Of a stretch of DNA of 64,000 nucleotides, positions 21,247-33,900 are shown one piece after another. Position 1 is the stretch's first letter, and the number at the start of each line of letters is the position of its first letter. The stretch comes from Heloderma charlesbogerti (Eukaryota > Chordata > Lepidosauria > Squamata > Helodermatidae): positions 1,259,751-1,323,750 of the forward strand of contig JANEZZ010002360.1 of the NCBI GenBank assembly GCA_026122225.1, read 5' to 3'. The notes beneath the pieces are model-generated. The model ran no database searches, had not been told where the DNA came from, and worked only from the letters and a program-made list of their open reading frames with translations. The translations under genes and the position numbers were made by a program.

Positions 21247-23650
21247 CCCGGTTCCACCTTAAGATTTGCAATGTGAAGGCCTCTGACAACCTACAAGCAG
21301 ATGCTCTTTCTCGTGAGCCGGACCTCCAGCCAGGGTGTGAGGGAAATCCCCCCCTCTGATTTTTCCCCCGAGAGCCTGGCGGCAGCTGCAGTACCTCACA
21401 CTTGGGAGGAGCTCCTTCGATCTGCACAGGCTCAGGATGCTTTTGTTTGCACAAAAGTGGAGGAATTGGGGCTAGCCTCCGCCCCCCACCCCCTTCTCTT
21501 TGCGAGGTGGCCTGCTTTACCATTCCAGCCGGGTCTATGTGCCCTCTAGACCCCTCTGTGAGAAGGTCCTCCATCAGACATCAGTGCCATGACTCCCCCA
21601 CTGCTGGGCATTTTGGCTTCGTCAAAACTAGGGATGGGGGAGAATTTCTCCCCGAAACTTCGGGGGGCCAAGTGCCAACGTATTCGGCCCCCCAAAGTAG
21701 TTTCGGGGAGAAATTCTCCGCACCCCCACACCCCGCCCCCCCCGGGATGGGACTTACCTTTCCCGAATGTCCCTCCCGGCGGCGGGTCCTGGCGGCGGTT
21801 CGGCAGGTCTTCGTCAGGGGCGGGGGCGGCAGCTGGTCTTTCGACTGGCTGCCGCCGCCGCCATTCCAAGAAAAGTAAAAAAAAAAAAACGCCCCCGTGA
21901 TAGGCTACGTGATGATTAACGTAGCCTATCACGGCTAGATTTGCAAAGTCAGCCATGATAGGCTACGTAAATCGTCACGTAGCCTATCACGGGTGACTTA
22001 AAAAAAAAAAAAAGCGCGTACGGCTAATGGCGGCCCCCATAGGGAGCCGCCATTCGTGTTCCTTATTTGGTCGCTGTAGTCTACGTAAAGATTACGTAGA
22101 CTACGGCGAAAATAAGGGCAACACTATCTGCATTGCCCTTATTTTCACTGTAGTCTACGTAAAGATTTACGTATACTACAGCGACCAAATAAGGAACGCG
22201 AATGGCGGCTCCCTATGGGGGCCGCCATTTGCGTACGTGCTTTTTTTTTTTTTTTAAGTCACCCGTGATAGGCTACGAGATGATTAATGTAGCCTATCAT
22301 GGCTGACTTTGCAAATCTAGCTGTGATAGGCTACGTAAATCGTCACGTAGCCTATCACGGGGGCGTTTTTTTTTTTAACTTTTTATTTCGCGGCCGGGCG
22401 AGGCGAGGCGCCTCCTCCCCGGCCTGAATTTCGGCTGGGCGAGGCGGGAAGCCTCCCCCCCCGGCCTGAACTTCGGGGGGAGCAGCGAAGCGCCTCCCCC
22501 CCACCGTGAAGCAAGCTGCGAGACCAGGTAAGTGGCTTTCGTGCACCCCTAGTCAAAACCCTGCACGGAGTGACATGGGATTTTTGGTGGCCTTGTGTGT
22601 GTCGGGACATCAAGACCTATGTTGCCTCCTGCCCAACCTGCCAGTGGGCGAAGGCCCCCTCGGGCAAGCCCACAGGCTTGCTTCATCCCCTGCCTACCCC
22701 CTCAGGACCTTGGAAACTGCTCTCCCTTGACTTCATCACCTCGCTCACATGGTAAGAGCACCATTCTGGTGGTGGTGGATTTGTTTTCTAAGATGGCCCA
22801 TTTCATCCCCTGCTCTGGGTTGCTCACAGCCAGGGAGACAGCAGAGCTGTTTTTGGTGCATGTTTTCCAGCTTCACGGATGGCCCGAGGGTCTCATTTCG
22901 GATACGGGGCCCCAATTCCCTGCCCATTTCTGGGGGAGCTACTTGGGCTTCTCCATGTGACGCTCCATCTTTCCTTCGCCCACCTTCCACAGATGGACAG
23001 TCAGACCGAGCACACCAATGCAACTCTGGAGCAATATTTGCGCTGTTATGTCAATTACCAACACGATGACTGGTTTTCCTTGCTGCCTCTTATAACAATG
23101 CCTGCCATGCTTCCACCTGCCAAACTCCATTTTTTGCCAGTTTTGGTTACCACCCAAGGCTTTCCCATCCACCTTAGCTCCATCTTCGGTGCCTGCAGCC
23201 CATGACTTTTTAGAGGAGTTGCGAGCGGTACACCACCTCTTACGGGACTCCCTCGAGCAAGCCAAGACAGCCTACAAGGCCTCTGCAGACCGGCATCGCC
23301 AGCCGGGTCGGTCTCTGCAACTGGGGGACTGGGTTTGGTTGTCCACCCAATACCTCCCCTCTCACTCGCCCGCAAGGACGCTCGCGCCTCGTCGCATGGG
23401 GCCTTTCCAGATTACGGCCCAGATTAACCCTGTTGCTTTTCGGCTGGCTCTCCCCCCCTCCATGAAGATCCATCCCGTTTTTCATCGGTCCTTGCTGTCC
23501 CCCCTGGTTTTTGGCAACCCTCATCACTCGGTCAGTTCCCCCCTGCCGCCAGTGCTGGTGGAGGGGGAGGAGGAGTTTTAGGTCGCGGAGATTCTGGACT
23601 CCCACCTTTCTCATGGCTGCCTGCAATATCTAGTGGACTGGAAGGGGTAC
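21247..23650 (+). pseudogene. Ty3/gypsy RNase H end, integrase and chromodomain, interrupted
   Basis: The plus strand starts near the end of RNase H (LQADALSREPD, about 21290). It continues into the integrase zinc-binding region (HDSPTAGHFGFVKT), is interrupted by the transposon 21629-22551, and resumes with VASCPTCQWAKAPSG, LSLDFITSLTW (first catalytic Asp region), LISDTGPQF (second) and SQTEHTNATLEQYLRCY (Glu region). A GDWVWLSTQYLP segment and a chromodomain start (AEILDSHLSHGCLQYLVDWK) follow. Stops and frameshifts make it defunct. It ends at about 23650 in duplicated V2R flank. Confidence 0.88.
21629..22551. mobile_element. Full-length hAT-like palindromic MITE with perfect 8-bp TSD
   Basis: It begins TAGGGATGGGGGAGAATTTC and ends TTTCGTGCACCCCTA. 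The duplication GTCAAAAC is exact (21621-21628 and 22552-22559) and splits the gypsy integrase frame. It has the complete symmetric layout, with the central palindrome around 22120 and paired hairpins on each side. Confidence 0.95.
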
Positions 23651-24551
23651 TTGGATCTTCCAAATATTGCATCATCGCTCGTCACATTTCCTGTTCACGT
23701 TGTCTGCTCACTCTGCAGGAACAGGAAAATCACACAAATCAAGCAGCAACTGAATCTGAAATGTGTGCACATTTCCCAAACTTTGTACCCATTTCCTGAT
23801 TTGTGAAACTTTCCTCCATAGACTAAAGTGGGGCTGATTCAGTCTCCATGGAAATTTGCACAAATCGAACTGGGGAAGTTGTGCAAATTGAACACGAGCA
23901 CACATCTGGCCATTTGCAAACATTTTCGCCAGACGTAGTTTCTGGCTGAAACCCAGGATGGGTTCACAGTTCCACTGAAATCAGAGCTGCCAACCTCCAC
24001 TGGCAAGCTGCCCCAAATCTCAGGCTGAGAATGTCAGGATCTAAAGTTTAAATGGACCGGGACCAAAAACTGAGCACAAGACTATCCCATGTCAAATATC
24101 TCTCTGTTCAGGAGACTGTCCCCTTCAAAAAAAAAAAAAAATTCCCTTCTATCAAAAACATCATTTCTGTGCAGTAAATGTGTGACGACCATAGATGACA
24201 ATGAGAAGCAAGGAAATGGAAGTACCAAATTAAACTCGTGCATTCTTTGAGAATAATTCTTAATGACAACAAGTGCATGAAACCGTCATAGAAAGCAGAG
24301 CAATCAGAATACACTAATGCCAGTAACAAACATCCATTTAATGTCTTGCATGCAGGGCTTTCCATGTGCACTCAAGCTGCAAAATGCTGGTACACTGCAG
24401 ATGTTAAGGGCCACACCTTGAACAGATGCATTATTTGGACAATGAGGGAATGGCATAGTTCCAGTCTCACCACTACCTCAGATGCAGGTGGTGGTCACTG
24501 GCAGATTAAGACCCTCAAGGCTCAGCTTTGCCTGTCTCCTGTAACAGAAAC
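23651..24551 (-). repeat. Inverted copy of V2R 3' flank
   Basis: Its reverse complement matches 55404-57270 (excluding the transposon there), including GACAGTCTCCTGAACAGAG and CAAATGGCCAGATGTGTGC. The matching sequence lies just downstream of V2R exon 6 in normal orientation, so this is a misplaced, inverted 3' flank. Confidence 0.88.
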
Positions 24552-26005
24552 TAGGGATGGATGAAAGTCCCTTACCTGGTCCCGCAGCTTGCTTCGTGGT
24601 GGGGGGGGAGCCGCTTCGGTTCTCCCCCTGAAATTCTTGGCGGGGGGGGGAGGCGCCCTGCCCCTTCCGGCCGAAATTCAGGCTGGGGGGGAGGTGCCCC
24701 ATCCCTCGCTGCTGAAATTCTGGCTGCGGGGGAGAGCCCCGTCTCCCCGGCCGCGAAATAAAAACATTATGGGGAAAAAAAAAACCCACGTGATAGGCTA
24801 TGTAACGATTTACGTAGCCTATCATGGCTAGATTTTCAAAGTCAGCCATGATAGGCTACATAAATCATTACGTAGCCTATCACAGGTAGGGATGGATGAA
24901 AGTCCCTTACCTGTCCTCGAAGCTTGCTTCGCGGTGGGGGCGAGGCGTTTTGCTTCTCCCCCCAAAGTTCATGTGAGGGGGGGAGGCACCCCGCCTCGCC
25001 CGGCCGAAATTCAGGCCGGGCGGGAGGGGCCCCATCCCTCGCCGGTGAAATTCAGGCCGGATAGAAGCGCCCCGTCTACCCATGAAAAAAAAACAAAAAA
25101 ACCCCACCCCCGTGATAGGCTACGTGATGATTAACGTAGCCTATCACGGCTAGATTTGCAAAGTCAGCCATGATAGGCTACGTAAATCGTCACGTAGCCT
25201 ATCACGGGTGACTTTGGGGGAAAAAAAAAAGCATGTACGCAAATGGCAGCCCCCATATGGAGCCGCCATTTGCGTTCCTTATTTGGTCCCTGTAGTCTAC
25301 GTAAAGATTTACGTAGACTACGGCGAATATAAGGGCAATGCAAATAGCTGCTGCCGCTGCCATTACAAAGTGTAAAAAAACAACAACCCTGTGATAGGCT
25401 ACGTAACGATTAACGTAGCCTATCACGGCTAGATTTCCAAAGTCAGCCGTGATAGGCTACGCAAATTGTTATGTAGCCTATCACGGGTGACTTTGAAGAA
25501 AAAAAAAAAAGCGTGTATGCAAATGGCGGCGCCCTATGGGGTCCCGGACCTACCTATTTGGTCCCGGTAGTCTACGTAAAGATTTACGTAGACTACAGTG
25601 TAGTCTATGTAAATCTTTATGTAGACTACCGGGACCAAATAAGGAACACAAATGGCGGCGCCCATAGGACGCCGCCATTTGCGTACACGCTTTTTTTTTT
25701 TTTTTTGAAAGTCAGCCATGATAGGCTACGTAACGATTTACATAGCCTATCACGGCTGACTTTGGAAATCTAGCCGTGATAGGCTACGTTAATCGTTACG
25801 TAGCCTATCACGGGTTTTTGTGGGGTTTTTTTTACACTTTGTTTCGTGGCTGGGGAGACGGGGCACTTCTCCCTGGCCTGAATTTCGGCCGGGCGAGGCG
25901 GGATGCCTTCCTCCCCTCGCCTGAACTTCGGGGGGAGAAGCGAAGCACCTCCCACCCACCGCGAAGCACCCCTGCGAAAAGGTAAGTGACTTTCGTACAT
26001 CCCTA
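24552..26005. mobile_element. Composite of at least two hAT-like palindromic MITEs
   Basis: Left termini are at 24552 (TAGGGATGGATGAAAGTCCC) and again at 24887. A right terminus TTTCGTACATCCCTA ends at 26005. The flanks ACAGAAAC and CACCTTTC do not match, so parts were lost. Hairpins of the GTGATAGGCTACG type occur at about 24790, 24848, 25113, 25170, 25390, 25450, 25717 and 25775. Confidence 0.8.
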
Positions 26006-26482
26006 CACCTTTCCCCCTTGCCCACCAGAAGATGGAGCTGCCTGTGTGACTTCTCACAAACATGTTTTTCCCCAATTCTGCACCTGCACCACGAGGCACT
26101 CAAAGAATCCATGAAGTTGCAGCTGTGAAGCGTCCCCTGATCATTATCAAAAACATAGTGATCTATTCTGAGCCTTGCCAAATCTCAAGAGATGTTTTGC
26201 CTTTTGTTTTCCTTGGAGACCAATGATGTAAACATCAGAATGAAAGGCAGCTCCAGGAACCCTCTTGCACCATGCCTGAAAAGCTTGGTGCATAAAACAT
26301 CTCCTGTGCTCCCGAGAGCCTGGGCTCAGATTTAGACAGGCCGAGATGGCCATGCTGATGTTGTTGTAAAGATACTGGAGCCTCGATCTCGCAAGACTTT
26401 TCTCACGTCTCCTGATTAGCTTTCTGTGGAGGTGGAAGGAACAGTCACAAAGGAGGAGCAGCAGGAGGGAGGCAGACCCAGG
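26006..26482. other. 5' flank of the intact V2R gene
   Basis: No repeat terminus is present. It probably holds the promoter and 5' UTR. No convincing TATA box or start site could be chosen by eye. Confidence 0.4.
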
Positions 26483-26700
26483 ATGACACCGTTGCTGCTG
26501 CTGCTGTTGCTCCTGCTTCCTTATGCAGCCAGTCAGCTGGAGAAGGAAGACTGCCTGAGGACTCAGAAGAAAGAGCAAGAGTTAGGATCATATTATTACC
26601 GGCCAGGAGACTACCTCATCAGTGGAGTCCTGTCTTCACAGTATTTCATGTGCAATGAACCATACGTTTTCTCTGAGTCCCCTTTAACCAGGGTTGTGAA
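26483..26700 (+). CDS. V2R gene exon 1 (signal peptide and start of ligand-binding domain)
   Basis: The exon encodes 72 codons plus two bases. The ATG at 26483 is chosen because a leucine-run signal peptide ([18 protein letters not shown]) follows at once. An in-frame ATG at 26426 would put 19 charged residues before it, which does not suit a secreted receptor. The mature part contains DCLRTQ and [12 protein letters not shown], typical of V2R N-termini. The exon ends GTTGTGAA, followed by a strong donor GTAAGT at 26701. Confidence 0.88.
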
Positions 26701-29700
26701 GTAAGTGATGCAGATGATCTAATGCTTCCAAACCCACACTCCGGTTGTCCCCATTTACAGGAGACTGTCCATCTTTTCTGGTATCTCTGGTCATCCCTGA
26801 TAAATCGCTCTCCTGACTTTTTCCACTCTGGACTTTTTGAAGAAGAATCTGGAGCTTCATTGAAGTAAAGACACCATTTAGTTCAGTACGCTCACATATG
26901 ACTGGATCCATGGGGTTCCCTTGCATTGTTTCAGCCAAAAGAACCAGCAGCCTCTTTGCTTTTAAATGTTGTGATAAGACACAGGCAGGAGCTGGGGAGG
27001 TATTTTCTTGGGAGTGGTCCAAATGCAATTGTCCATACAGAGGTTCCCTGTCTGGAATAATTACAGGGCCATAGTTCTTAAGGCTGAGCACCTTTCTTCC
27101 TCATCCACCACAGTACGTGACTGTAAATCCTACTGCACTCTGTGGGATTTACTTCTGAAGAAACCACATGTATGTGTGTGTGTGTGTGTTTGTGTGTCTG
27201 TGTGTAATGTGTGTTAGACCCATTCAAGATAAAATACAAGACATAATATCAGGACACAGGGATACAATTTCTTTAGTTTAGTTCATACAATCAGCTGAGT
27301 GCTTATACGCATGATGATTAGAAAATAATTAGCCACCTCTTTGCTGAGATATCTGACTTTTCCCAAGACAGTGAATGACCAATCTTTCCTCAGAATGCCG
27401 TGGGAATTAGTCAGCAGAGCATACAGCATATGGCTTCTCAAATCAGAATAGAAATTACAATAAGAGAGTCCTTGGGTCAGAGTTTCAGGGACTCCTGCCT
27501 TATACAGACATGATCTGCTTTGGAATGGAGTTTCCCAAAGCCTCCCCTAAAATGCTGCTGCTGGTCAAAGATTAAGTCTTGCATGAATGGATGCTTGATG
27601 GCCCTGTTTATTCTGAGGAGTCATCAAAGAAGAGGGTGAAGTATCAGAACTAGGCAGCATCACATAAGGTCACTGGGGGAACAGGTTCTGCTGGGCAGGA
27701 GTGTAGTTCCTGTCACTCAGTATCATCAAGTCTCTGAATCAAGACTGCAGAAGCCTGTGGTTGCTCCTGCATTAGAAGAGATTCAAGCCAAACACAAGTT
27801 GAGTTCATTTGTGTTTTGTGCATAGATTCCCTATAATGGAGAAAAGGCTTCTGGGATAGTAATGAACCAGAGCCATTGGTTACATTTTTGGTGATCTGTT
27901 CATTTAGGTTATTAGAAATAGGTAGGGATGTACGAAAGGGACTTACCTTGTCCTGCAGCTTTTTTCACGGTGGGGGGGAGGCGGTTCGCTTCTCCCCCCG
28001 AAGTTCATGCGAGTGGGGGGTGTCTTCCCGCCTCACCCGTCTGAAATTCAGGCCGCGGGGGAGGCTTCCCGCCTTGCCCCCGGCCAAAATTCAGGCCGGG
28101 GAGAAGCACCCCGTCTCCCCGGCCGCGAACTTCAACAGAAAAGTAAAAAAAAAAAAAAGCCCCATGATAGGCTACATGACGATTAACGTAGCCTATCATG
28201 GCTAGATCTGCAAAGTCAGCCGTGATAGGCTACGTTAATCATCACGTAGCCTATCACAGGTGACTTAAAAAAAAAAAAAGCGCGTACGCAAATGGCGGCC
28301 CCCATAGGGAGCCGCCATTTGCGTTCCTTATTTGGTCGCTGTAGTCTACGTAAAGATTTACGTAGACTACGGCAAAAATAAGGGCAACGCAAATAGCGTT
28401 GCCCTTATTTTCGCCGTAGTCTACGTAATCTTTACGTAGACTACAGCAACCAAATAAGGAACGGGAATGGCGGCTCCCTATGGGGGCCGCCATTAGCTGT
28501 ACGCGCGTTTTTTTTTTTTTTTAAGTCACCCGTGATAGGCTACGTGACGATTTACGTAGCCTATCACGGCTGACTTTGCAAATCTAGCCATGATAGGCTA
28601 CGTTAATCGTCACGTAGCCTATCACGGGGGCGTTGTTTTTTTTTTTACTTTTCTTGGAATGGCGGCGGCAGCAGCCAGTCGAAAGACCGGCTGCCGCCCC
28701 CGCCCCTGTCGAAGCCCTGCTGAACCGCCGCTGCGACCCGCCATCGGGAGCGACATTCGGGAAAGGTAAGTCCCATCCCGGGGGGGGTGCAGGGTGCGGG
28801 GGGGGTGCGGAGAATTTCCCCCCGAAACTACTTCGGGGGTCCGAACACGTTGGCACTCGGCCCCCTGAAGTTTCGGCGAGAAATTCTCTGACATCCCTAG
28901 AAATAGGAGAATTAAGAATCTGTATAATGAGTCTCCAAATTTAGTCCATCGATATCCGTGTTTATCAAATATATGGTGGCAGATCTTCGGCACCGAGCTA
29001 CGCCTCTTTTATTATTAATATGTAGATCCTCTTCTTCCCCCATTCCTCCCCCTGAATATAACGTGGCTTAAGACTATTAACATCTTTCGTGCTATTAAGG
29101 ACTCGTTAATGTTCCCGAATGGCTGATTGGCTGGTGTGGAAATTCTTTTTTAATTGAATGCCAGCTTAAAATGGTGTAAAAACCTAGACATGCCTTATCT
29201 TTTTCTGAGTCATCGTATATTCTACACCTTCTTCCTTTCCAAAGATGACAGACTGTTTTCCAGACTGTTTTCCAGACTGTTTTCGCTGTACAAACAGGAG
29301 AAATGATCCTCCAAATTAGCCCATGTAACTCAAGTGGGAAAAAACAAGAACAGACAAAATCTGTCAAACTGCAGGAGCTCACTTTTCAAAATTTAACCTC
29401 TTAGAAAAAAGCAATTTCTGACCAGTTCTACTTCAAAATTGCCACAGGCCATCCTCAGATACACTTCTCCTCCACTAGGAAGATTCAGCCTGGTCTGCTG
29501 AGGCATTTTTTCAACATAAGAAATAGAATCTACTCTCCCCGCCCCCAACCTCTGGTTATAAGAGAATGCGATCCACCCAATTTTCTCCTCCACAACTGTG
29601 GTGCCACAGGAGAAAAGACCCTTGGCCTTGTCTTAGTAGCCCCCCACCTTGCTTCCTTTGGCAGGGGCTTCTGGAGTGAGATGGCTAAAGCTGATCTCAG

Positions 29701-30890
29701 GGTCTGGGCAAGTGTATATGGGAGGAGATGATCCTCCAGGTAGCAAGGGGGATGCTGGGGGGGAGATTGAGCATTCGGGGCACCAAGCTGAGCTGAGGAG
29801 CTGTGTTTTTTGAATACCCCGTCTGCAGTGAGCTAAGATGGCAAAAGCAAGTGCCTGTAACCCTCCTTTCAAGGCTCTACAGGTTGTGTGAGTACCAACT
29901 GGAAAAATGGTCTTCCTTCTAGAAGCATTTTCAATTTCCACTTTGATGTTATTTCCAGTGAGTAAAAGTGAATGGGACACAGCTTTTCTTTGAGGCGACG
30001 TTCCCGAGCACTTAACACAAACACTGTAAACATTACTATGTGAGTAATAATAAAAGAGTTTTTATTTTTATTTATGCATACTGAAACAGCATGGATAAGA
30101 GGGCACTGTAATCTATGACTCCCCCCTCCCCATATTACTCACTTCTAAGTCTCTGTGGGTGATATTCAGTAACAAAACTTGCGAAGCTAAAAGAGAATTG
30201 ATTTAAAGATAATTTGGGGAAAAGCAGAGTGTGAAGCTGAACTCAAACCAGAAGTAAAATCCCTTGAAACACTTAGAACTATAAAGGAAGGAAGAAGCAG
30301 ACCTGCAGACCCGTGCATGAGCATGCCCACACAGACACATGCGTGCACACAGAAGATCTGAAATTAGCATTTCTTCAAAGCATTTACTTCCTTTTAAATA
30401 TGCCAGCCTACTTTACCATCATTTGATTGGTCAGTACATACCCACTAAATGTCCCTCCAGACATTTTTTTTCCAGTAGATATCCTTGGCAAATTGGGAAA
30501 CTTTTTTTTTTTTAAATGGCTCTAGCCGTTTTGATTTCCCTCTCAAACAACAGAAAACATGGCATGATGTGGAAAACAAAATGAAAACAAGGCCTATAAC
30601 AGCTGCAGGTGACTTGCATACATATTAAAAAGAGGTTTTTTAAAAAAAGCATTCCACCATCCCCAAAACGTGAGGAATAGGAAATCATCAATGTTTTAGC
30701 CTTAAAAGAGGACAGAGAGAGGGGATTGTTTGATTGCTTTTTCTCTTATACTACTGTTTCTCTCCCCATAGTTCACCAATAGACCTGGAAATTTGATGGT
30801 ATGTGAACACAACACTTCTTCTGGCACCAGTAAATTCCAAAAACATTTTTTTTACTGAAAATCCTTAACAAAAGGCACATCTTTGTGTGT

Positions 30891-30926
<36 letters not shown>

Positions 30927-33900
30927 CAGAGAGAGCGAGATTATCTATCTAAATATAGACAGACAGACAGACAGATCCTTAATCCCTGAAATCTGCCAAT
31001 GCCTTGCAGCACAGGTACATTTGCCGCTCCCTATGAACATCCAAAGCATTATGTGATGATCGGCTCTTCTGAGATTTAAATTGCATGACAAAGAATTTAG
31101 GGGTATAAAAGAAAGAAACTGAGATTTGTTTTCGTTCAATGGAGAACGACAGCACGAGGCATTGAATTTTTTTCTTATTTACTGTTTTGCAGTTTCCACG
31201 ACACAAGGTTCTGGAACATCTTGTCCTTCATGTTCGCCATTCAGGAGATCAACTGGAACCCCAGCCTCTTACCCAACATCACCCTGGGCTACAACATCTA
31301 CAAGTCCTTCTACGATGGAAGAGCCACCTCCTACGCCATGCTGCAGCTTCTTGCTGGGGGTGAAAGCAACACTCCAAATCACAGCTGCGGGAGGAAGAAT
31401 AACCTGCTGGCCATTCTCGAAGGGGCTGAATCGGACCTCTCCCTCCACATTTCCTCCATGTCGAGCATCTACAAAATCCCACAGGTGTGAATGGGGAGCG
31501 GACAGGAGGCCAGGTGCATAGATAGGAGAGATGAGCACTGCTTGGGCTCAGCTCTCGCTCTTCAGTCCCTGAGCCTCATGGGCATAATGGTTCTATGGAG
31601 TGTGTGTTGGGGATGAGTCGTGGCAGTGGTGGAGTTCTGGGATTGTTGGCCAGGCATCCCTGGGGGCACGGATGGCAGGAGACCATGGAAGCCCTACTAG
31701 ACAGCTTTCCATGTGATCCCCAGCCCGGTTCCTGCCCCTTCCCGAAGCCACACATAGAGACGTGAAAACATCCATCTAAGGCAAAGTGCAGCACAGAGGG
31801 AATCCCCTTCTTTGTGCTGGTTCTGCCCTACTTTGGATCAGACGTTGCCTCTGACTTCAGTGGAGGTCTGAGTGCCTGTCTATCTGTATAGGATTGCACC
31901 TTTAATCATGTCTTGAAAGGCTGTCCGATGCAGACGTTGCAGAAAACAGTAGTGTCTGACAGGAACGAGAACCCTCCCCAGCAGTTTTTGCAGCCCCCAC
32001 ATGACCACTGCCATGATTCTGCCCCAGAAGGTATGATGTCACCCATCTCTCTGTTGAAGGCACAGCCCTGTAGGGCATTTATTATTTCTTTATTTATTTC
32101 TGTATTCATTTCTGTATTTATTCATTTACATCCATATTTCACTCCACATGTAGACAGATTCCGGAGTGGTGAACAATAAAAGATACAAGATAAGGTAAAA
32201 GAATAAAACTCCATGTTAAAAATTATTTTTTAAAGAAGAGAGGGGGGGGGAGAAAGAAAAATAATTACAATACAACTGGATTGTGTTGGTCCTCTAGCAG
32301 GTATCCTGGTCCCAAGCTGTTTAGCTCTTTGTACACTAGTAAATAACCCCTTAAATCTGACCTGGTATCAAATAGGCAGGTAGTGCAGTTCCCACAGAAA
32401 AGGTAGCATACTGAAGAGTGTCAGCTCCCGACAACAGCCAAGCTCCTGAATTCTGAACAATCGCCAGCTTTCGGAGCAGCCTTGAGGGCAGTCCCACATA
32501 GAGTGCATGGCAGTAATCCAGTCTTCAGGTTATTAGCACCTGTACCATGGTGAACATGCTACCCCATCCAGGAGAGGCCGTAGCTGGCGAACCAGCTGAA
32601 GTTGGCAAAAGACACTCCAAGCTGCATGGGCCATGTGGGCCTGCAGGGATGATGGATGTAGGACTTCCCCCAGATTACAAACCTGATCTTTGAAGGGGAG
32701 TGCAGACCCATCCAGAAGAGGCAATGCCCTATCTCCTGGACTTGGGAACCAGTGACCCACAGGGCTTCTGTCCTCTTCCAAATCCCCTCATGACTACTCC
32801 CAGTGAATTCATACAGATGTTGACCAATATTGGGGACAAGATGGTGCCCTGTGGAACCCTGTAACTCAACAGCCAAGGGGTCAAGAAATGGACACCCAAC
32901 ATTACTCCCTCAAATTAGCCCCATAGTTTGAGTGAAACCATTGTAAGCCACGTCTTCTGCTGCCCTTCCCACAGTGTCGATCCAGGAGGAAACCCTGGTC
33001 CATGGTAACCAAAGCCGATGAGAGATGAAGCAGAATTAGCAGAGTGGCATTCCCCCTGTCCCTCTCTTGATATAGATCATCCAGCAGAGCAACCAAGGCT
33101 GATTCGGACCTGTAACCAGGTCAAAACCCAAAGTGGGTTGCTTTTGTTCTCATGTGGCCCCTTGATTGCTTTAATTCCTGAAGAAGGCTCCTGTGTGCTC
33201 CCCAAACAGAAACCACAACATTGTTGGGGGCAGGGCTAAATCTATCCTTTTCCGTTGGCTCACACGAGGCAGCGAGAGCAGGTCTAACGTTCATTGATTG
33301 GTTCCTGAAGTGTATCACTCTACAGTATTTTGAATGCGTGTAAAGGACCCCAGTGTTCCTCTTGGGCTGCACCACAAATGGAGCTTGAGGTGTTTTTGCA
33401 CACCCCGTCCACATAGTCTGCCTCATAGTGACAGGCATTGATTTAGATAATATTTATTTATTAATTGCATTTATTGCATTTATACCCTGCCTTTTTTCCA
33501 CTTTAAGGAACCCAATGCGGGGCACATAATCATCCTTCCATTTTAGCCAAAAATATTTCATTTTAATCCAGAAAACAAACTGATGTTAAACTACTGTCTC
33601 TTACTTTACTTTGCTCCCTAGATGAGTTACGGCATTGCTACTCCTGTTTCTAATGACAAAAGTGAGTTCCCTTTTGCCTACCGGATGGCCCCGAAGGAGG
33701 AAGCCCAGTACCCAGGGATCGTCCAGCTACTCCTGTTTTTCCGATGGACGTGGGTCGGTCTCTTTGCTCCAGACACTGAGAATGGGGAGAGGTTCCTGGG
33801 TGCCTTCACACCCCTGATGATCAGCAATGGAATTTGTGTTGCTTTCTCCAAAAGACTATCACGAGATATAATACATCTAATATTCCACATTGACCTGTCT

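Noticed and set aside
26426..26482. Upstream in-frame ATG for the V2R gene
   Set aside because: It would place a charged 19-residue leader before the signal peptide. The ATG at 26483 fits the family.
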